This document shows positions 20,165 through 28,100 of a DNA stretch of 64,000 bases, one piece after another (position 1 is the first letter of the stretch; each line of letters begins with the position of its first letter). Below the pieces are notes generated by a model, which was given only the letters and a program-made list of their open reading frames with translations, had not been told where the DNA came from and made no database searches. The position numbers were made by a program, and so were the translations under genes. Where the stretch lies: the NCBI RefSeq assembly GCF_008065115.1, contig NZ_CP042913.1:381211-445210 (forward strand), given 5' to 3'. The DNA is from Bythopirellula goksoeyrii. Lineage in GTDB: Bacteria; Planctomycetota; Planctomycetia; Pirellulales; Lacipirellulaceae.

Positions 20165-23100
20165 ATGAAAACTTTGTCTCTGAGACTAACAACGATCGGC
20201 ATATTGGTCCTGGCCCTGAACCTGCAGAGCGATGCTCAGGTCTTTCAATACGACGGCCATAGCACAACAGACAACCTGTGGTCCACAGCCACCAATTGGG
20301 TGGGCAACGTGGCACCGACCGGGGGAGCAACCACTGAGATTCACATTCTCGACAACGTGGCGTTTGTGGGTAGCTCAAATCAGGGTATTGGTACGCCACT
20401 GGATCTCAACGTGCTTTCCTTCCAGATGCCTACCGATGCTTCGCATCAGATAACTGGCAGTCCGCTACGGTTCACGGGCACCGCGCCCACGATCAATGTA
20501 GAGGACGGCCCGAGCTCGAGAGCTGTTGCTAACGATCTAGTTCTTGACGCCAATTTGACTGTTGCCATAGAGCAAGACATCTACCTATCTGGGGCAATCA
20601 GTGGTAGTGGCGGAATCCTTGCCGTTGGGAATAGTACCTTAGATTGGTTGAATCTCTCTGGTTCCTCAGCAAATACGTATGCAGGAATTACCCAGGTTCA
20701 AGGAATGGATCTGTATCTCAACAAGTCGAACAACGTGATCGCCGTCCCGGGAGATATAGAAATCAGCCATGGGGGATCTCTCCGTCTGGCTGGTGACAAC
20801 CTAATCGCTGCCACGGCAAACCTTATGCTGCTGGGTGGCACTTTCCAGCAGAATCAAGCGCAAACTCTCAACTCGATTGTCATCGACACGAGCGTGGCGT
20901 CGTCTGCGATCTACTTATACAATGCGTTTGAACCACTGGTAGTTACTGGCTCGATTACTCAAACAGGTCCCGGCTTTGGTTATTTGGGCTCATCCACCGG
21001 CAATCTCAACGGCAAGCTAGATCTCAACGGCGGTACGAAAGTCTTCGATATCGACGGGGGAACGCTTACGATTGCTGCCATCGTGCAGAATGGTGGCATC
21101 GACAAGCAGGGGTCCGGCACGCTTAGCCTCTCAAATACGAACACTTACACAGGTGGAACGACTGTCACGGCAGGGAGACTGCGGGGAAACACGAATGCAT
21201 TGATCGGAAATATTCCCAACAGCGGTGTTATAGAATTTGCGCAGAGCTCTTCAGATACCTATTCGGGCGTAATATCGGGAACGGGCTCCTTCGAAAAGAC
21301 AAACGGCGGCACGCTCACCCTCGGGGCCGCGCAGACTTACACCGGTTCCACCACGGTATCGCAAGGAAGCCTCGCCATCGGTGGTAATGAATTCATTGCC
21401 GACTCCTCCGACTTGATCGTGTCGAACAGTGGCACGTTTGATGTAGCAACGTTCAACGAAACTGTGGGAACGGTAACCATCTCGAGTGGGAGCATAATCG
21501 GCAGCGGCGTACTGAACGGCAGCTCCTACGACGCCCAGGGTGGGACGGTCTCTGTAGCCCTGGCTGGCACCGGTACTCTTACCAAGACCACGAACGCGAC
21601 GTCGACGCTCTCGGGCAACAACACCTACCAAGGTGGGACCTTCGTCAATCAAGGGACGCTCGTTTTAAGTGGTGACGAGCGGCTCGCCGACACGGGTTCG
21701 GTAGAGGTTAGCAGCGGCACCCTGCAAGTAACAGGCACAGAGACTGTCGGAGCTGTGACCTTCAATAGCGGCACGATCAATGGCAATGGAAAGTTGATCG
21801 CGTCCTCTTTTGCGGTCCAATCAGGCTCGGCTCAAGTTGAGCTGAGTGGCTCAGGGGCTTTGACCAAAACCGGCACAGGGAGCTTTATTGTCTCTAATTC
21901 AGCGACCTATTCCGGCGGTACGTTCGTCAACGCAGGCACTTTGCAACTTTCCGGATCTGAACGCCTTCCCGACGCCGGGGCCGTGGAAATCAATGGCGGC
22001 AATTTGATTGTGTCTGGTAGCGAATCGATTGGGGCACTCACACTCATCGACGGGAACGTCAGCAGCGGCACGTTAAATGCCACCAGTCTCGATGTTCGCA
22101 AAGGCATCATCACCAGCAGGCTTACCGGCACGGCGGCACTGACCAAGTCAACGTCCGATACGGTAACCTTACGCGGATTTAGCAACAACTATTCGGGTGG
22201 AACGACCGTCAACGCAGGGATTTTGGCCGGTTACACTTCCGCTCTCCAGGGGACGATCGTTAACAATGCCACGGTGCGTTTCGAAAGCAGCTCTGGTACT
22301 TTCAACGGCGTCATCTCAGGTACCGGCAATGTGGAAATCAATACAGGTGTTGCCTACTCGGCAGTGAACACCTATACCGGAGGCACAACAATCACTTCGG
22401 GCTACCTGTATACGGATTCAAGCTACGTACCGGGCGACGTGGCAATGAGCAACGGTACGCTATATTTTAACGACAGCGGCGCGGGCGCCTTTGCCAATGC
22501 CATCACAGGCACGGGTGTGGTCTACTTGCAAGGCACCGGCGAAGTGACCCTCTCGGGCAACAACACTTTTTCAGGAGTCACTTATCTAACACAAGGGGGA
22601 CTGGCTATCGGCAGCAACTCAGCCATCGATGGAGGATCGACGCTGGTCATGTATCCTGGTGCGACGATTCGCGCGGAGGGAGCGACTCGAACACTGGCTA
22701 GCCCATTGGACATCTCTTTCGGTGGCTCGCCACATACGTTTGGTGGCAGCGAAGACCTGACGTTTATCGATACGACGCCTATTTCCCTCCAGTTCGACCA
22801 TCAGTTGATATCTACCAACTCGGCCACCACAACTATCGATGCGGCAATTTCTGCCCCACTGGGGTCTGTGATTCATGCCTCGGCAGGCAATTTCGTCTTG
22901 GGCAATCCTAACAGCTTCCTCGGGTTCCAATCGCTCGGCACGCTGCTCATCGACAGCGGCGCGACCCTGACCCTGCGTTCTGCGGGATACGTCGACTTGG
23001 GAGCACTCACACCGCTGGCCGGTGGCACGTTGGCAACGGTCAATGGTGTTTCGTTGGGAGCCAGTGAAAACATCGTCGGCAACGGCACGGTCTCCGGACC

Positions 23101-24076
23101 CGTGGCCGCACAGATTGGCTCGGTGATCGCCGCCACTACGGGCAACTTGACCTTGGGAGACAGCACCGCAGTCGCCGGGTTCTATAGCGATGGTGAACTG
23201 CGGACCAGACAACATACCGTCACGATCAACGACGCCAATGAGGCAGTCCTCGGCTCGCTCACTACGCTGGGCGATGGCGCGAGCGGCGGCACACTTGTAG
23301 CCGGTGCGGCGACGGTCGGTGATACCGCCCCGCACTTCCTGGTCGAACAAGGCAAAAACGTCACCGGCCGCGGCACCATTGAAGGCAACTTCAAGAACAA
23401 CGGCCACGTAATCGGCGATGGCACCGCCACGGGTGAGCGGATTGCCTTTGGTTCCGACTGGACCGTGAGCGGCATCGGCACCTTTGAGAACACGTTGGTG
23501 CTGGGCACCTTCGCCCCCGGCTTGAGTCCGGCCATTGTCGCAGGAGAAAACTTCAGCTTTGCCGGCATGGTCGAAATGGAACTAGGTGGAACCACTCCCG
23601 GTTCGGGCTCCAACAATCACGATCAGATCATCGACGCGGCAACGATGGAACTGCTCTCCGGTGTGGACCTGGAACTCAAGCCCTGGCACGGCTTTCAGCC
23701 GCAAGTGGGCGACAGCTTCAAACTCTTACTTTCCGATCAGAACCTGCTCGGTACGTTCGACGAAGTCATGGTCGATCCTTATTTTCAGGCTCTCGGCATC
23801 GACTTCGATCTGCACTACACCGCGAACTCACTAACGGCCGTCGCCGTCGCTGCGGGACTTGCGGCAGACTTCGACGCCGACGGCGACGTCGATGGCCGCG
23901 ACTTTCTAATTTGGCAACGAAATCCAACTCTTGGGGGTCTTGATGATTGGCATGCGAATTTCGGGGACGTCGCACCTCTCTGGGCAAGTACTAGTGCGAT
24001 TCCTGAACCAAACTCACTTCTGTTAGCCACACTCGCCTGTTCAATGTGTTTCCTGCGCCGCAGAGCGAATCATTGA
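20165..24076 (+). CDS. Autotransporter-type beta-strand repeat protein with PEP-CTERM
   Basis: 1303 residues. The signal peptide is at 1-24 (MKTLSLRLTTIGILVLALNL, cleavage near SDA). About seven copies follow of the autotransporter-associated beta-strand repeat (PATR; forms such as GTLTLGAAQTYTGSTTVSQG and NNTYQGGTFVNQGTL), which build a beta-helix. The end domain resembles module 2 of the upstream gene (NNHDQI, then GVDLELKPWHGFQPQVGD). It closes with DFDADGDVDGRDFLIWQ, then a PEP-CTERM tail (IPEPNS, hydrophobic stretch, RRR). There is no outer-membrane barrel, so it is an exosortase-type surface protein rather than a true autotransporter. GAGG lies about 10 bases before the ATG. Confidence 0.9.
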   Translation: MKTLSLRLTTIGILVLALNLQSDAQVFQYDGHSTTDNLWSTATNWVGNVAPTGGATTEIHILDNVAFVGSSNQGIGTPLDLNVLSFQMPTDASHQITGSPLRFTGTAPTINVEDGPSSRAVANDLVLDANLTVAIEQDIYLSGAISGSGGILAVGNSTLDWLNLSGSSANTYAGITQVQGMDLYLNKSNNVIAVPGDIEISHGGSLRLAGDNLIAATANLMLLGGTFQQNQAQTLNSIVIDTSVASSAIYLYNAFEPLVVTGSITQTGPGFGYLGSSTGNLNGKLDLNGGTKVFDIDGGTLTIAAIVQNGGIDKQGSGTLSLSNTNTYTGGTTVTAGRLRGNTNALIGNIPNSGVIEFAQSSSDTYSGVISGTGSFEKTNGGTLTLGAAQTYTGSTTVSQGSLAIGGNEFIADSSDLIVSNSGTFDVATFNETVGTVTISSGSIIGSGVLNGSSYDAQGGTVSVALAGTGTLTKTTNATSTLSGNNTYQGGTFVNQGTLVLSGDERLADTGSVEVSSGTLQVTGTETVGAVTFNSGTINGNGKLIASSFAVQSGSAQVELSGSGALTKTGTGSFIVSNSATYSGGTFVNAGTLQLSGSERLPDAGAVEINGGNLIVSGSESIGALTLIDGNVSSGTLNATSLDVRKGIITSRLTGTAALTKSTSDTVTLRGFSNNYSGGTTVNAGILAGYTSALQGTIVNNATVRFESSSGTFNGVISGTGNVEINTGVAYSAVNTYTGGTTITSGYLYTDSSYVPGDVAMSNGTLYFNDSGAGAFANAITGTGVVYLQGTGEVTLSGNNTFSGVTYLTQGGLAIGSNSAIDGGSTLVMYPGATIRAEGATRTLASPLDISFGGSPHTFGGSEDLTFIDTTPISLQFDHQLISTNSATTTIDAAISAPLGSVIHASAGNFVLGNPNSFLGFQSLGTLLIDSGATLTLRSAGYVDLGALTPLAGGTLATVNGVSLGASENIVGNGTVSGPVAAQIGSVIAATTGNLTLGDSTAVAGFYSDGELRTRQHTVTINDANEAVLGSLTTLGDGASGGTLVAGAATVGDTAPHFLVEQGKNVTGRGTIEGNFKNNGHVIGDGTATGERIAFGSDWTVSGIGTFENTLVLGTFAPGLSPAIVAGENFSFAGMVEMELGGTTPGSGSNNHDQIIDAATMELLSGVDLELKPWHGFQPQVGDSFKLLLSDQNLLGTFDEVMVDPYFQALGIDFDLHYTANSLTAVAVAAGLAADFDADGDVDGRDFLIWQRNPTLGGLDDWHANFGDVAPLWASTSAIPEPNSLLLATLACSMCFLRRRANH

Positions 24077-24103
24077 CTCACAACTTATCCCCAGGACCAC
24101 TAA

Positions 24104-25165
24104 ATGAGAACTACAACTTATCGCCTGCTGCCCTCGGCAATACTCTTTGTCGTATGGTGGGGTGGGTATTTCGAGGCTGCGTCTACTTCGAGCCAGGCAG
24201 CATCAGTCGGGTTCGATTGGGATCTTGTCGCAAGTGACGTGCACCCTACGTTAAAATACTTTCCTTCGGCGACCTCAGCCAATGTATTTGGCTTCGGGCC
24301 ATTTGAATTCCTCCAGGGAGCCCTTGGTACGTCCAACAATATTTTCGGCCTGCCAACCGTATTGGCTTCGGTGAGAGGAAATCCCAGCAATCTGACTTTC
24401 GAATTCGGTAATTTCACGCTCCCTTTGCCAGGCCCTAATACAACAGCCATGCCGCTTGACGAAGGCAGTTACGAAGATGGTGACGCCACGGGGACCGCTG
24501 TGCAAATCTATCTGCCTGGAGCCATGCCAAACTTCGACAACACGCTCTTCGTCAAAAACGCCGGCACAACAGTCGCCCAAGGGCGAGTCACGAGGGTGGT
24601 CATCGAAACCATCATTGCGGGCCCCCCCAAGCCCATTCCCAGTTCACCAGGTTTCTTTGTCCTCGACCTGCAGTCTACCGGCTACGCCGAATATGAACTC
24701 GACGACTCGCTCGGCGTCGACACAACTATCTTCGACACCTTGTTCGAACTCTCCGACGGCACCGTAAAGGGTGTCGTCGATCTGGACGTGTTCGGCAATG
24801 CCGGCACGGGTGGCGATCCAGCACTGTTCACTTCTCAGGGCCTATTGCCAATCTTCACGGCCGACTTCGATATCGATGGCGATGTCGACGGACATGACTT
24901 TCTCGTCTGGCAGCGCCACTTCGAAAGTGGTTCATCGCAAATAACCGGCGACGCCAACGAAGACAGCTTCAACGACGAAGTTGATCTTGCGATCTGGGAA
25001 TATCAATACGGTGCCGGAGGCACGCCGTTAAAAGCCGCTAATGCGGCAGTTCCCGAGCCAAGCTCGCTGCTACCCCTGACGCTTGCCATTGCTTACTGGA
25101 TTGGAATAGCAAGGAACGGGACTCATGGCATATTCGTCCGGGTGACCACAGGTTGGAACCACTAA
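24104..25165 (+). CDS. PEP-CTERM protein with paired dockerin-like motifs
   Basis: 353 residues. The N-terminus has a signal-peptide-like segment (LLPSAILFVVWWG). The middle 200 residues are a beta-rich domain that I do not recognise. Two calcium-loop motifs follow, DFDIDGDVDGHDFLVWQ and GDANEDSFNDEVDLAIW, which together look like a complete type I dockerin-like pair. VPEPSS and a hydrophobic segment form the anchor, but the tail after it is unusually long (about 20 residues, ARNGTHGIFVRVTTGWNH). It lies 27 bases after the previous gene and 18 before the next, so the cluster is probably one transcript. Confidence 0.85.
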   Translation: MRTTTYRLLPSAILFVVWWGGYFEAASTSSQAASVGFDWDLVASDVHPTLKYFPSATSANVFGFGPFEFLQGALGTSNNIFGLPTVLASVRGNPSNLTFEFGNFTLPLPGPNTTAMPLDEGSYEDGDATGTAVQIYLPGAMPNFDNTLFVKNAGTTVAQGRVTRVVIETIIAGPPKPIPSSPGFFVLDLQSTGYAEYELDDSLGVDTTIFDTLFELSDGTVKGVVDLDVFGNAGTGGDPALFTSQGLLPIFTADFDIDGDVDGHDFLVWQRHFESGSSQITGDANEDSFNDEVDLAIWEYQYGAGGTPLKAANAAVPEPSSLLPLTLAIAYWIGIARNGTHGIFVRVTTGWNH

Positions 25166-25183
25166 TCAGCAGAAAGCTACTAC

Positions 25184-28100
25184 ATGAAACTCTTCAAATG
25201 CCTTCGTTACTCGGCCGTCTTACTGTTTACATGCCATCTCGCTCATGCCGCCAACACGGTCGACCCAGACAGTCTTGGGTCAACCGACGTGGTGCAGGAT
25301 CCGGACGGCACGCCGGTCACGCTCTCTAATCCATTGCTAGACCCGTTGTCACTGGGCGCTGACAACCTTGCGATCGGCAATACGGGCAACGGGGAATTAT
25401 CGATTGATGCCGGCAGCAGCATATCAAATTCAATAGGTTACGTTGGCTATCAGAGTACGTCCGTCGGAACCGTGACTGTAGAGGGCGCGAACTCAGTCTG
25501 GACCAATACAGGCAGCTTGAGTATTGGATATTTCGGGAGCGCTACACTGAATATCTTGGATGGGGCAGAAGTGACCACGGGCACCACCGGTGCTGTTGCC
25601 ATTCAAGGAGCTTCTGACGGGATCGTGAACGTGCAGGGTTTGAACTCGACTTGGACGGTGGCGGGAAATCTGTTCGTAGGTGCCAGTGGCACGGGCACAC
25701 TCAACATTGAGAACGGTGGAACCGTCACGAATGCATTTACTGGGCGAATCGGATCAGGAGGGGTGGGTTTCATCAACGTTATAGGCGTGGATTCATCGTG
25801 GACAAGTTCGGGGGGTCTCATCGTCGGGCAAGGTGGAAATGGCACTCTCAGCATTGAGAACGGCGGATCGGCCGCAGGATCCTACATCAGAGTGGCAGAT
25901 CTTCCCGGTTCCACAGGCAGCGCCACAGTCGACGGCGCTGGATCGATCTTGTCCACCAATTTCTCGTTGTCGATAGGCGGTTCTGAAGTAGCTTCCGGTG
26001 GCATAGGCACACTCAATCTCAACAATTCGGGGATGGCCACTGTGGTCGGGACGACCAGACTATGGTCCGGCGGGACACTCACGATGAATGGTGGTACTCT
26101 CACCACAGGTTCATTCACAAATACAAGTGGCGGCACACTGGATTTCGATGACGGCGAATTGATCGTCGATGGGGGTACTTTCAATCAAGGCACAGCCAAC
26201 CTTACACTCGATGGCGCTATGCTAACTGACAACCCCACACTCACGCTCATCAATGGTGCCTCGACTGCCAACGTGGGGTCCGTCTATCTAGGTGAAACCG
26301 ACAGCGGCACTCTGAATGTCCTGTCGGGTAGCACACTCACCAGCAGTGTCTCGTCGATTGGCCGCCAAGTAGGAACCACAGGCGCAGTGACCATTGACGG
26401 CACGGGTTCAACATGGACACTCAACACGCCAGCCGGAAATCAGGGACTGTACGTAGGCAACAGTGGCGACGGCACACTGACGATCTCCAATGGTGGAGCA
26501 GTATCCAATAGTTTCATTCACATTGGAGACAAGACAGGGTCCTCAGGCCTTGTCACTGTCGATGGAACGGGCTCAACCCTGACCAATACCGGCAATCTCT
26601 TGATCGGTAACAATAGCGATGGTACCCTCAACATTCAGAATGGAGGTTCTGTCTCCGGTTCCGGACATGCCTATATAGGCTCTCTCAGTGGATCCACTGG
26701 CACCGCCACGATTACCGGTGCTGGCTCTTCTTGGACTACTCAATCCAACAATATTGTTGTCGGTGGCCTAGGCGAAGGGACACTCAATATTTTAGATGGA
26801 GGCAGCGTATACAATGGGTTCGGTTACGTCGGTTGGGATACCGGAGGCGACGGGGGGACAGTTAATGTTGATGGCACTGGTTCCAACTGGACCAACCATG
26901 AGTTGTTTATTGGCGCTGGTAGCAATGGAACACTTAGTATCACTGACGGCGGTAATGTTTCCAACGGTTGGGGCTACATCGCGGCCGGCAGTGCTTCCAC
27001 AAGTAGTGCTACTGTCGACGGAGTTGGCTCGACTTGGACTAGTACAAGTGATTTCAGCGTCGGTCACGGCGGCAATGGGACCCTTACCATTCAAAACAGC
27101 GGTAGTGTATCGGTCCTGGGGACAGGAAACACCTATATTGGAAATTTGGCTGGTTCTACCGGAACGGTCACAGTCGATGGTACGGCTTCGAGCTGGACGA
27201 ATTCGGGCGGGATTATCGTCGGTAATGGAGGCGACGGCACACTTGATGTCACGGACGGCGGCAGCGTGTCCAATACCACCGGGCGAATTGGCAATCTCGC
27301 TGGCTCGACCGGTTCAACCACCGTAACCGGTCTTGGCACTTCATGGATTAATACTACAGACCTGAGAGTCGGTAATTCCGGCGAAGGAACATTGTCGATT
27401 CAATCTGGCGCCACTGTGTCAAACACAGCGGGATCGATTGGTCATTCGCTTGGTGCCGTTGGCGATGTCACTGTCAGCGGCATGGGTTCGATGTGGGTAA
27501 GTACGGGAAACCTGATAGTCGGAAACAGTGGTGATGGCGAATTGATAATCCAGAATGGCGGCAGTGTTTCAAATGTGGAAGCACGTATCAGCAATGGAGG
27601 CAGTGCCACAGGATCTGTCACCGTCAATGGCACAGGATCGATGTGGACAAACACGAGCAAACTCATTGTTGGCAATAATGGTACCGGTACCGTGGCTGTC
27701 CAAAACGGCGGTACAGTCTCCAGTTCCACCGGAGAACTCGGAGAGGTGACCGGCTCAAGCGGCACTGTGATAGTCGATGGAAGTGGCTCTGCCTGGAATA
27801 TCTCCGGCTTGCTCACAGTGGGAAACACTGGTAGCGGGGCTGGCATTCTCAACATCTCCGCAGGCGGTGAAGTCACTAATGCGAGCGCTCGCCTTGGAAG
27901 TAGCAGCATTTCCACTGGCACTGTCACGGTTGACGGTACCGCTTCGACGTGGACCAACACCGACTCGCTTTACCTGGGCGGCAATGCCACGACAGCGGGG
28001 GGCACGGGCACACTGAGTATCACCGATGGCGGACTCGTCACCGTGGCTAATACCACGAAACTCTGGGGCGGCGGCGACTCACTTACCGTCGACGGCGGCA

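Noticed and set aside
22619-23407. Minus-strand frame of about 260 codons
   Set aside because: It mirrors the GC-rich repeat coding of the beta-strand surface gene; such stop-free shadows are expected there.
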